Below, piece by piece: positions 1 to 8,532 of a stretch of DNA of 64,000 nucleotides. Position numbers and translations under genes: made by a program. Source of the stretch: Confluentibacter flavum (GTDB lineage Bacteria; Bacteroidota; Bacteroidia; Flavobacteriales; Flavobacteriaceae); assembly GCF_002843175.1 (NCBI RefSeq), contig NZ_PJEO01000011.1:150400-214399 (forward strand). Direction: 5' to 3'. Under the pieces are notes generated by a model that was given only the letters and a program-made list of their open reading frames with translations, ran no database searches and was not told where the DNA came from. Every line of letters begins with the position of its first letter. Position 1 is the first letter of the stretch.

Positions 1-3000
1 GGCGGTTTGCTAGTTTGCAATGCATTAGAAGACATAAAAAATGGTAATTACAAATGGTATTATTCAGTTTTATCTGATAATACATCGTTAGTAGATAATT
101 TAGTATCGGCCTTATATTTTGATGCTTCTGGTGTTTTATGGATTGGAACAGAAGATGGATTGGATAAATACGATCCTTATGAAAACCAGTTTGCTCTAAA
201 CAAAGATATTTCGCGTTATATTGGTAATCAAGCGCCACGAATTAGAGGTTTTTCTAAAACATATGATGAAAAAGTAATTGTACAAACTAGAAATAATGGA
301 CTTTTTATTTCTAGTAATGAGAATTTTATTCCGCTGTATGACAATAAAAAGGATATGGCGAGTATTTATTCAGATGATGGCAAAGTATTTTATTGCGGTT
401 TGTGGAATGGAAATGTGCTTGTATACAATTACCTTAATAATTCATCAACAGAAATAAATATTGGATTTGAAACGGCACCTGTATTTGCTTTTTCCAGGAT
501 TAATGAACAAGAAATGATGGTAGGCTCCTTTGGCGAAGGAGCTGTGGTTTTGAATACAAAAACATTACAAGTTCAGCCATCGGCAGACAGATTGCTTCCA
601 GGCTTTCAAATAAATGCTATTGAAAATGATAAGAACAATACCATGTGGTTTGCAACCGAGACAGGAGCAGTAAAGTACAGTATTAAATCTGGGCACATTG
701 AAATCTATAAATCGCTTTCTAATAATGAAAATGGCTTGCCCCGAAATGATAATGTTAGTGATGTCATGATCGATTCCCAAGGAAAGGTTTGGGCTTCTAC
801 ACCTAACGGATTAAGTTTTTATGATGCTTTAAACAATAATTTTAAGGAGTTAATAGAGCCTAAGGAACTCTCTGGGAAATGGATTACAGATATGCTAACA
901 GATGATAATGGAGACTTATGGTTAAATATCAATAACAATAGTGTAGCCAGACTTAAAGCTAACCTAAAAAATATAAATATATACCATGTAAATAGCGGCA
1001 ACAGATTAGATGTTTTTAGTTCAAGTGGATTTTATAATTTCAATAATTCAAACATTTATTTAGGAGGTAAAAATGGGATTATTTATTTTTCGCCACATAC
1101 TATGACCAAAAATAAATGGTCGCCCATGCCAGTTATAACAGAATTTAAGATTCAGAACGAAGAGGTATTTCCGGGCATGAATATTAATGGGCAAGTGCCA
1201 CTTTTAAAAGATTTTAATTATACTAAAGAAGTATCACTAAGCTATGCCAACCGCAATTTTTCATTTCAGTTTTCTGCACCCTCATTTACAAATGAAAGGC
1301 TTAACAAATTTCAATATATGTTAGAAGGTTTTGATGAAAGCTGGATAACAACTAACAGCAATTCTAGAACGGTTCAATATACAAACCTCTACCCAGACGA
1401 TTATGTTTTTAAAGTAAGATCTAGCAATAGTGATGGAAATTGGAGTGATACAGCGTCTTATCAAATAAAAATTCTGCCACCATTTTGGTTAACCCCCAGC
1501 GCTTTTATACTTCTTTTTATTTTGTTGGTTACTATTTTTTATTTTGTTAGAAGAGAGATTAAAAGCCGTATTAAATTAAAACAAGAATTACTTACAGAAA
1601 AAGTTAATAGAGAACACAATCTTAAATTAAATACTGAAAAACTTAGGTTTTTTACTAATATTTCCCATGAACTAAGAACACCATTAACCCTCATTTTAGG
1701 CCCTGCCAAACAATTAATTGATGAAAACAAAACCAATGCTACCGACTATCAAAAAAGTAGATATAATCTTATTTACCAAAATGCAAGCAGGTTGTTAAAC
1801 CTAGTAAACCAAGTACTTGATTTTAGAAAAGCGGAATCTGGGGAATTAAAGCTTAAAGTTTCAAAAACGGACATTCTTTCTTATTCTAGAAATATTTTTG
1901 ATTCATTCAAGGAAATGGCCAATAACAAAAAAATAAGATTGAATTTTATTTCTGAAGAAGAGAGCATTATTGGCTGGATAGATAATGATAAGTATGATAA
2001 AATTCTTTACAATCTGCTGTCAAACGCCTTAAAATTTACCAATAAATTTGGCAATATAGATGTATTTATAAAGCTAAAAGATGGAGCTAGAGAGTTCTTA
2101 ATAGTTGAGGTAAGCGACGATGGCATTGGAATTCCTTTAAAAAGTCAAGAAAAAATTTTCACAAGGTTCTATCAGGCTACCAATAGCAAAGCCAATAATA
2201 CGGGCACGGGTATTGGTCTGTCTTTGGTAAAATCATTGGTAGAACTTCATAAAGGATCCATAAAAGTAGAAAGCGCAACCAATAAAGGAAGCATATTTAA
2301 GGTTGAAATTCCCATAGAGCGCCATTTATATAATGATAAAGAAGTATTTGAATATATTTTAAAAGATGAGAGTTTAAAAGATGTACTTGTTACAGATAAA
2401 CCAGCTAAAAAAATAATTCAAAACACAGAGTTAAAACAAAAAATACTGGTGGTTGAAGATAATACCGAGCTGAGAAAATATTTGATTGATTATCTGTCTG
2501 ACTATTATAAAGTGTATGATGCAGAAAATGGGGAAGAAGGGTTGAGGATTTGTAGACAAATGAAGCCCATATTATGTGTTGCAGATGTTATGATGCCCGT
2601 TATGGATGGCCATGAATTTTGTAGTGAATTGAAAAAGGATGAGTTTATTAGCCATATTCCTGTTGTGTTATTAACGGCGCTTTCTGAAAATGAAGATAAG
2701 GTAAAGGGTTATGGGCTAGGAGCCGATGGTTATTTAGTAAAACCCTTTGATCCGTCTTTATTAAAAACGGTTATAGAGAATATTATAAAATCTAGATTAG
2801 AATTAAAATCGAAATTCTCTGGCGAAGTAGAAAGCGAAATAGGTTTACTAACTCATTCTCCAATTGATGAGGAATTTATGGAAAAAGTAACTAGTTTAAT
2901 AAATGATAATTTAAGTGAATTGGATTTATCAACAGAATTTCTGTGTGATAAATTAGCAGTAAGTTCTTCAAAATTATATCGAAAAATCAAAGAACTAACC

Positions 3001-3180
3001 GATTTAGCTCCTAACGAATTTATCCGGACTATACGCTTAAAGAAATCGGCGCAACTACTTAAAACCAAAAAATATAATGTATCTGAAGTAACTAATTTAG
3101 TGGGCTTTAACGACCCTTTGTATTTCAGTAGATGTTTTAAGAAACAGTTTGGTTTTCCGCCAAGTAAATTGATTAATTGA
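1..3180 (+). CDS. Hybrid two-component system regulator (HTCS), 5' end outside window
   Basis: Fused sensor and regulator that controls glycan or sugar-utilization genes. The reading frame is open from the first base, so the true start lies to the left. In order: beta-propeller repeats (WIGTEDGLDKYD, WFATETGAVKY, VWASTPNGLSFYD) to about residue 380, a Y_Y_Y domain (about 390-490), one membrane helix (about 500-517), a HisKA domain with the ISHELRTPL box (about 554), an ATPase domain with the NLLSNALKFT N-box and a GTGIGLSL G-box, a receiver domain with phosphoacceptor Asp in VADVMMP (about 862), and an AraC-type helix-turn-helix at the C-terminus (about 960-1056). The periplasmic propeller plus Y_Y_Y binds a ligand in known HTCS proteins. 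It lies 122 bp upstream of the inositol oxygenase gene and is the obvious candidate regulator of that cluster, or of genes to the left that are not visible. Confidence 0.95.
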   Translation, partial: GGLLVCNALEDIKNGNYKWYYSVLSDNTSLVDNLVSALYFDASGVLWIGTEDGLDKYDPYENQFALNKDISRYIGNQAPRIRGFSKTYDEKVIVQTRNNGLFISSNENFIPLYDNKKDMASIYSDDGKVFYCGLWNGNVLVYNYLNNSSTEINIGFETAPVFAFSRINEQEMMVGSFGEGAVVLNTKTLQVQPSADRLLPGFQINAIENDKNNTMWFATETGAVKYSIKSGHIEIYKSLSNNENGLPRNDNVSDVMIDSQGKVWASTPNGLSFYDALNNNFKELIEPKELSGKWITDMLTDDNGDLWLNINNNSVARLKANLKNINIYHVNSGNRLDVFSSSGFYNFNNSNIYLGGKNGIIYFSPHTMTKNKWSPMPVITEFKIQNEEVFPGMNINGQVPLLKDFNYTKEVSLSYANRNFSFQFSAPSFTNERLNKFQYMLEGFDESWITTNSNSRTVQYTNLYPDDYVFKVRSSNSDGNWSDTASYQIKILPPFWLTPSAFILLFILLVTIFYFVRREIKSRIKLKQELLTEKVNREHNLKLNTEKLRFFTNISHELRTPLTLILGPAKQLIDENKTNATDYQKSRYNLIYQNASRLLNLVNQVLDFRKAESGELKLKVSKTDILSYSRNIFDSFKEMANNKKIRLNFISEEESIIGWIDNDKYDKILYNLLSNALKFTNKFGNIDVFIKLKDGAREFLIVEVSDDGIGIPLKSQEKIFTRFYQATNSKANNTGTGIGLSLVKSLVELHKGSIKVESATNKGSIFKVEIPIERHLYNDKEVFEYILKDESLKDVLVTDKPAKKIIQNTELKQKILVVEDNTELRKYLIDYLSDYYKVYDAENGEEGLRICRQMKPILCVADVMMPVMDGHEFCSELKKDEFISHIPVVLLTALSENEDKVKGYGLGADGYLVKPFDPSLLKTVIENIIKSRLELKSKFSGEVESEIGLLTHSPIDEEFMEKVTSLINDNLSELDLSTEFLCDKLAVSSSKLYRKIKELTDLAPNEFIRTIRLKKSAQLLKTKKYNVSEVTNLVGFNDPLYFSRCFKKQFGFPPSKLIN

Positions 3181-3302
3181 TTCTTTTTCTTCTAAATAGC
3201 ATATATGTCAAAAAATATCCATGTTTTTGATGTATTAATCCATCCCTTTCCTTAGTCTATATTTTAGTTTCGTTTAAAACTAATTTTTTCAATTATAGCA
3301 TC

Positions 3303-4175
3303 ATGAAAAAGGCATTTGATTCAAACAATCCATTGAATAATTTAAATGAATGGGAAGATGATTTGTTGTCACGATATCCAGATCCATCTGAAAAGAAAAA
3401 GGAAAAAGATGAATTTAGAAATTATGTGGATTCAGAACGGGTAGAAACGGTTAAAGAATTTTACAGAATAAATCATACCTATCAAACCTACGATTTTGTA
3501 TGTAGTAAGGAAGAAGAATTTTTAAAATTCAATAAAAAGAAAATGTCTATTTGGGAAGCTGTTGATTTTTTAAACACGCTTGTTGATGATAGTGACCCTG
3601 ATATTGATTTAGACCAAACACAACATCTTTTACAAACTTCTGAGGCCATTAGAGCAGACGGACACCCAGATTGGTTTGTGCTTACAGGATTTATACACGA
3701 TTTAGGAAAAATTTTATGTTTGTTTGGAGAACCACAATGGGCAGTTGTAGGCGATACATTTCCTGTTGGGTGTGCTTATTCAGATAAAATAGTGTATTCA
3801 GAATTTTTTAAAGAAAACCCAGATTATACAGATGAAAGGTTTAATACAAAACTAGGTGTTTATTCTGAAAATTGCGGATTAGACCAAGTGAAAATGAGTT
3901 GGGGGCATGATGAATACCTGTATCAAATTATGAAGAACTATTTGCCTGATCCAGCTTTATATATGATTCGCTATCATTCGTTTTATTCCCAACATAAAGA
4001 AAATGCGTATACCCATTTAATGAACGAGAAAGATATTGAGATGTTTGAGTGGGTAAAAAAATTCAACCCATATGATTTATACACGAAAGCTCCTGTGAGG
4101 CCAGATGTACAAGCATTACTGCCTTATTACAAAGGATTGGTAGCTAAATATTTGCCAGAAAAATTGAAGTTTTAA
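3303..4175 (+). CDS. MIOX: Inositol oxygenase (MIOX family)
   Basis: Di-iron oxygenase that converts myo-inositol and O2 to D-glucuronate in the cytoplasm. The 290-residue protein is the usual family length and is co-linear with mammalian MIOX as I remember it: [62 protein letters not shown] and NPYDLYTK are all recognisable. The six di-iron ligands appear intact: H108, H132, D133, H202, H225 and D258. There is no signal peptide. The next gene is a sodium/solute symporter 66 bp downstream, which could import inositol, so the pair reads as an inositol-to-glucuronate route. The assignment is very secure; the link to the neighbouring polysaccharide locus is inference. Confidence 0.95.
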   Translation: MKKAFDSNNPLNNLNEWEDDLLSRYPDPSEKKKEKDEFRNYVDSERVETVKEFYRINHTYQTYDFVCSKEEEFLKFNKKKMSIWEAVDFLNTLVDDSDPDIDLDQTQHLLQTSEAIRADGHPDWFVLTGFIHDLGKILCLFGEPQWAVVGDTFPVGCAYSDKIVYSEFFKENPDYTDERFNTKLGVYSENCGLDQVKMSWGHDEYLYQIMKNYLPDPALYMIRYHSFYSQHKENAYTHLMNEKDIEMFEWVKKFNPYDLYTKAPVRPDVQALLPYYKGLVAKYLPEKLKF

Positions 4176-4241
4176 TCAAATATGTATTTATTCTGATTAG
4201 TGCTTCTGCTTTTATTTATCTAACCAACTGAGACCAAAAAT

Positions 4242-5822
4242 ATGTATACCGTTATAACTTTTATTGCCTTTACGGCGTTTGTTGCTTTTTATTCTTGGTT
4301 CAAACTAAGAAAACAAAAGTTGAGCTCCAAAGACGGTTATTTTCTTGGCGGTAGAAGTTTAACAGGTGTTGTTATTGCAGGGTCGATGCTACTTACGAAT
4401 ATTTCTACGGAGCATCTTATTGGTATGAATGGATCTTCCTATAAAAATGGCTTCATCATAATTGCTTGGGAAGTAACATCGGCCCTCGCCTTAGTGGCAG
4501 CGGCCATTTATTTTGTGCCACGATATTTAAAAATGGGACTTACCACCATTCCGCAATATTTAGAAAAGAGATTTGATAGTACCACAAGAACATTAGTCGC
4601 CCTTTTTTTAATGATTTCATTTGTGGTGACCTTATTGCCCATTGTGCTTTATACGGGTGCTATAAATATTGAAAGTATTTTTAATGTTTCCGAAGTTTTT
4701 CAGGTATCTAAAGAAGAAGGGCTATGGATAACGGTTGTGTTGATTGGTGCCTTGGGTTCTGTGTATGCTATTTTTGGCGGATTGAAAGCAGTAGCTATAT
4801 CTGATACCATTAATGGTTACGGACTTTTATTAGGAGGCCTTCTTATTCCATTATTGGCACTTATAAGTATTGGCGATGGAAATCCGCTAGAAGGCTTAAG
4901 TAAAGTATATTTAAAGAATCCTGAAAAATTTAATGTTATAGGTGAAAAAGATTCGGTATTGCCTTTCGGAGTCTTATTTACGGGTTTGATTATTAACCAA
5001 TTATATTTTTGGTGTATGAACCAAACCATTATTCAACGTGCGTTTGGTGCTAAAAATTTAGTGGAAGCACAAAAAGGATTATTGTTTACGGGTGTTTTAA
5101 AAGTATTAATACCACTTGTTATCATTTTGCCCGGTGTTATTGGGTTCTATTATTTTGGAGATGCTCTCTACGATAATCAAGACATGATTTACCCCGAACT
5201 TATTAAGAAAGTATTGCCTGTTGGATTAGTGGGTGTTTTTGCGGCCATTATATTGGGAGCCGTGTTAAGTACTTTTAATAGTGTATTGAATAGTGCGGCA
5301 ACCATATTCAGCATAGATATTTACAAAAGGCATTTAGGGAAAAATTCTAGTGATAAGGTTTTGGTTAAAGTAGGTAAATTAACCTCTACCATATTAGCCG
5401 TTTTTGCCATATTGGTCGCGCCTATGGTAGCAAATGCGCCTGATGGGCTCTATCAACTTTTGCAACAATTAAATGGCATCTTTTTTATACCTATTGCATC
5501 CATTATGTTGGCCGGGTTTTTTCTTAAAAATATATCGGCTGCAGGAGCCAAAGCATCACTTTTTGTCGGACTCTTATTTTACATATTAACAACCTTTGTT
5601 TTTAAGGTCGATATACATTTTGTACACCTCTGGGGCATAGAGTTTTTATTAAATATAGGAGTCATGTTTTGTGTCTCCCATTTTTATCCCCAAGGTAAAG
5701 AATACATACAGGAAGATTTCCATATAGTTGAAATGAATGCATGGAAATACACGAAGCCAATGGCCATTTCACTTTGTGCCATTACGGTGCTCATTTATGT
5801 TTTTTTAGGAAAAAATTATTAA
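4242..5822 (+). CDS. SSS-family sodium/solute symporter
   Basis: Polytopic inner-membrane transporter of the sodium:solute symporter family (SGLT type), 526 residues with roughly 13-14 hydrophobic segments. The family features seen are the N-terminal DGYFLGGRSL motif, a conserved small-residue segment around MLLTNISTEHLIGMNGSSY, GLTTIPQYLEKRF, and the GALGSVYAIFGGLKAVAISDTING segment near the middle. It sits between the inositol oxygenase and a DUF5009 gene in a tight same-strand cluster. Myo-inositol is the most economical substrate guess because of the upstream gene, but glucose, galactose, uronates and N-acetylneuraminate are all carried by members of this family, so the substrate is not fixed by sequence. 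Confidence 0.9.
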   Translation: MYTVITFIAFTAFVAFYSWFKLRKQKLSSKDGYFLGGRSLTGVVIAGSMLLTNISTEHLIGMNGSSYKNGFIIIAWEVTSALALVAAAIYFVPRYLKMGLTTIPQYLEKRFDSTTRTLVALFLMISFVVTLLPIVLYTGAINIESIFNVSEVFQVSKEEGLWITVVLIGALGSVYAIFGGLKAVAISDTINGYGLLLGGLLIPLLALISIGDGNPLEGLSKVYLKNPEKFNVIGEKDSVLPFGVLFTGLIINQLYFWCMNQTIIQRAFGAKNLVEAQKGLLFTGVLKVLIPLVIILPGVIGFYYFGDALYDNQDMIYPELIKKVLPVGLVGVFAAIILGAVLSTFNSVLNSAATIFSIDIYKRHLGKNSSDKVLVKVGKLTSTILAVFAILVAPMVANAPDGLYQLLQQLNGIFFIPIASIMLAGFFLKNISAAGAKASLFVGLLFYILTTFVFKVDIHFVHLWGIEFLLNIGVMFCVSHFYPQGKEYIQEDFHIVEMNAWKYTKPMAISLCAITVLIYVFLGKNY

Positions 5823-5858
5823 TAAAAATTTATCTATAATAAAATAGAATTACAAATT

Positions 5859-7001
5859 ATGGAAGAAGCATTACATCAGAAGTCTAACCGTTTTTTATCT
5901 CTTGATGTTTTTAGAGGGCTCACTATCTGTTTAATGATTATTGTTAATACGCCAGGAACAGGAGCGCATTTGTACCCTTATTTGGTGCATGCCGATTGGT
6001 TTGGTTTTACACTGGCTGATTTGGTTTTTCCATCATTTCTTTTTGCTATGGGAAATGCCATGAGTTTTTCTATGGATAAATTAAAATTTGCGTTGCCTAG
6101 TTTGGTATGGAAAAAAATTTTAAAACGCACCTTTCTTATTTTTCTTTTTGGCTACTTAATGTATTGGTTTCCTTTTTTCAAGCAGAGTATAGATGGTTCT
6201 TGGGAATTTAAACCATTTTCCGAAACCCGTATTATGGGTGTATTGCAACGTATCGCCTTATGTTATTTTTTTGCATCTATCATATTTTACTATTTTTCCC
6301 AAAAAGTAGCGGTCATTTTATCTGTATTTATTTTACTATGTTACTGGATATTGCTATATATATTTGGAGTGCCAGGAGAGGAATTAGGAACAACAACAAA
6401 CGCAGTAATACGGATGGACTTGTCACTTCTGGGCCAACAACATATTTATAAAAAGGATAGCATACCTTTTGATCCAGAAGGCCTTTTAAGCACACTGCCA
6501 TCTATTGTGAACGTGCTAGGAGGATATATTGCAGGGAAGTATGTTCAGAAAAAAGGAAAGTTTTTTGAAGGAATCACCAAATTATTTATAACTGGATTAA
6601 TATTCGTTTTATTGGCACTTTGTTGGGATTTGGTTTTTCCAATTTCCAAAAAACTTTGGACAAGTTCATTTGTGCTGTACACTATTGGTTTGGATTTATC
6701 CATTATGGCTATTTTGATATATGCCATTGAATTAAAGGATGTAAGATTTGGAGTTGGGTTCTTTGATGTTTTTGGAAAAAATCCCTTGTTTATATATCTG
6801 TTTTCTGAGCTATTTTATATCATTTTACGTCTTATTCCAACAAGTTCAGGATTGGATGTTTTTGAATGGGTAAGTGAACATGCTTTTCAGAATCTATTTC
6901 CAGGAGCATTTGGTTCTTTAGTTACAGCATTAGTATTTATGTTACTATGTTGGTCTTTAGGATGGTGGCTCAATAAAAGACGTATTTATATAAAAATATA
7001 G
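5859..7001 (+). CDS. DUF5009 / heparan-alpha-glucosaminide N-acetyltransferase-like membrane protein
   Basis: Integral membrane protein of 380 residues with about ten hydrophobic segments. The N-terminal SLDVFRGLTICLMIIVNTPG segment, with its conserved Asp and Arg before the first helix, followed by ADLVFPSFLFAMGNAMSF, is typical of DUF5009/HGSNAT-like (NagX-like) proteins, which are related to transmembrane acyltransferases. A conserved GVLQRIALCYF segment follows. These proteins are frequent in Bacteroidota carbohydrate clusters. An acyl-transfer or sugar-handling role at the inner membrane is likely, but the acceptor is unknown. It is 36 bp downstream of the symporter, so probably co-transcribed with it. 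Confidence 0.8.
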   Translation: MEEALHQKSNRFLSLDVFRGLTICLMIIVNTPGTGAHLYPYLVHADWFGFTLADLVFPSFLFAMGNAMSFSMDKLKFALPSLVWKKILKRTFLIFLFGYLMYWFPFFKQSIDGSWEFKPFSETRIMGVLQRIALCYFFASIIFYYFSQKVAVILSVFILLCYWILLYIFGVPGEELGTTTNAVIRMDLSLLGQQHIYKKDSIPFDPEGLLSTLPSIVNVLGGYIAGKYVQKKGKFFEGITKLFITGLIFVLLALCWDLVFPISKKLWTSSFVLYTIGLDLSIMAILIYAIELKDVRFGVGFFDVFGKNPLFIYLFSELFYIILRLIPTSSGLDVFEWVSEHAFQNLFPGAFGSLVTALVFMLLCWSLGWWLNKRRIYIKI

Positions 7002-7250
7002 CCAATTTCATAATGTGTAATTAGTAAGATTAAAATAGAAAACCTTTATTTTGTCTTAGAATAACTAACTATCCAAATTTAATTTAAAATTGTTATTAGT
7101 ATACTATATCATAAACGGGCATTATTATTTCTTTGCTTTTCTACAGAAGTCTTATCACAATTTATCCAAATATTATTTTAGAAGAACTAAATTAAGTTTT
7201 CTTAATTCTATTATGATAAATATTATTAATAAAATTCATAATAATTTATC

Positions 7251-7281
7251 TTGCTTTATAAATAATACTAAATTATATTTG
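7251..7281 (+). promoter_or_regulatory. Flavobacterial-type promoter (TTG-N20-TATATTTG)
   Basis: TTG at 7251-7253 and TATATTTG at 7274-7281, separated by 20 bp, match the published Bacteroidota/Flavobacterium consensus TTG-N17-23-TANNTTTG exactly. A 7-bp hairpin (7285-7291 with 7297-7303) follows immediately. No protein gene follows; the expected transcript would run through the tRNA-like remnant to the terminator at 7431-7459, giving an RNA of roughly 170 nt. Confidence 0.6.
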
Positions 7282-7396
7282 CACTGCTCTTAAAGTAAGA
7301 GCAAAATAAAACAAAAGTTCATATTAAATAAGTTACTTTTTCGGTTACCAATATGTAAATTGATACGTAACTATTTGAATATTAAAAACATATGTT

Positions 7397-7424
7397 TGGG
7401 ATGTGCTTCCTGCCACCCCGACCA
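7397..7424 (+). pseudogene. tRNA-Pro-like remnant (5' and 3' acceptor pieces, middle missing)
   Basis: TCCTGCCACCCCGACC at 7408-7423, completed by A at 7424, has the form of a tRNA 3' end: part of the T-arm, a CACCCCG acceptor strand, discriminator A and CCA. From memory this is the 3' end expected for a Bacteroidota tRNA-Pro. The bases just before (TGGGATGTG, 7397-7405) resemble the matching 5' acceptor start CGGGGTGTG with two changes. The D-arm, anticodon arm and most of the T-arm are absent, so it cannot be a working tRNA. A promoter lies upstream and a terminator directly downstream, as for a tRNA gene. Alternatives: an integration-site remnant, or chance similarity. Confidence 0.45.
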
Positions 7425-7430
7425 AAAAAC

Positions 7431-7459
7431 ATCCAACACGAACGTGTTGGATTTTTTTA
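7431..7459 (+). terminator. Intrinsic terminator
   Basis: Perfect 10-bp inverted repeat ATCCAACACG (7431-7440) and CGTGTTGGAT (7443-7452) followed at once by a T-run. It directly follows the tRNA-like remnant. Confidence 0.85.
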
Positions 7460-8470
7460 TTTGTGAAGTTTCCATGTTTAACTGAAGAAACTTAGTAAAA
7501 GAAAATTTACTATCGGATTTATTGAGTAATCCCACTTCCCCAGTTTTTATTCGTTTACTAATGATAGAAATTCATCAAAATGTAACTAAATGTATTAATC
7601 TGAATTTAATTTTTGATGTTTACATTGGTATTAAATCCCATATATTTCAATCAACCAAAGCCATCTACTTTTAAAATACCAAAAGAATAATTTGAATATG
7701 AAACAAATTCTTTCTTTTGATAATCTTCTACATGATTTATCCTAGTTAATTTAAAAAGAGACCTAAAACATTTTTGAAATTTCAGCAAATCATTAACCTA
7801 GCCAAACTTTTCTTAAAAGACTTAATAGGTGATGAGTTATTATGTTTCTAACCCCATATAATATTTTGATTTATAGAAGATTAAAAAAGAATATAATCTA
7901 TAGTTGAAATCTTAAATGACTTACTTTTTAAAAGTAAAAGACTACAAAAAAAAATTAATATTATTTATAGACATTCAAATAACACATAAGTAGCCCATAT
8001 AGAATACATATTCTATCGCTCTTTATTCAGTGAAACTATAATTTTACATTTATATAATGATGGTTCAATAATTAAAAAAACCTGAACCAAAAAAACCTAA
8101 ACTAAAACCAAAACTTTAAACAAATAGTTATTATGAAATTCAAACAAAAAAACAAAATAAGGTTATCTGTATATATTACCGATACATTATATTAGAACAA
8201 GGTTGCACAACAAATTCATATTGTCTTAGTGATACTTTTAGAAAGCATCTAAATGGTCATGAACTACAAGATTAATATGTGATAGGTTTCTTTCTGGAAG
8301 TTGGCAATTCTTAAAACATTAGCCGTTCATATTTTCTATGTAAACTTTAAGGAAAATGATAGTGTTTTTTTAAAATTTTGGAAAACAACCTATTGTTTTG
8401 TGCTTACCATAACGAAAACCCGGTAATTGTCGGGCTAATTAGTAAATTTAGTTTAGTTGTATTTAGTTTT

Positions 8471-8509
8471 TAACTGGGGGGTTTGTAGTTGGTCTCCCCA
8501 GTTATTTTT
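8471..8509 (+). terminator. Intrinsic terminator or leader attenuator upstream of GH97
   Basis: TAACTGGGG (8471-8479) pairs perfectly with CCCCAGTTA (8496-8504), then TTTTT (8505-8509). It ends only 23 bp before the GH97 start codon, so either it closes an upstream transcript and the GH97 promoter overlaps it, or it acts as an attenuator in the GH97 leader. Confidence 0.75.
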
Positions 8510-8532
8510 GTTCCTTTTTAAATTTAAAAAAA

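Larger units (their letters stand above)
7002..8532. other. Gene-poor 1.5 kb region between the inositol module and the polysaccharide locus
   Basis: I see no convincing protein gene here on either strand; the sequence is very AT-rich with stops in all frames. What it holds is listed separately: a promoter (7251-7281), a hairpin just after it (7285-7303), a tRNA-Pro-like remnant (7397-7424), an intrinsic terminator (7431-7459), a short GC hairpin around 8418-8433 and a second terminator (8471-8509). It separates two functional blocks and may mark the edge of an acquired segment. Confidence 0.7.

Noticed and set aside
7090..7293. 67-codon open frame on the + strand in the gene-poor region
   Set aside because: Very AT-rich, Asn/Ile/Tyr/Lys-dominated translation with no motif, a TTG start, and it overlaps the promoter at 7251-7281.
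8133..8195. Short frame MKFKQKNKIRLSVYI... preceded by an A-rich leader, like the start of a SusC gene
   Set aside because: It stops after about 20 codons and nothing downstream resembles a SusC plug or barrel; too short to call a remnant.
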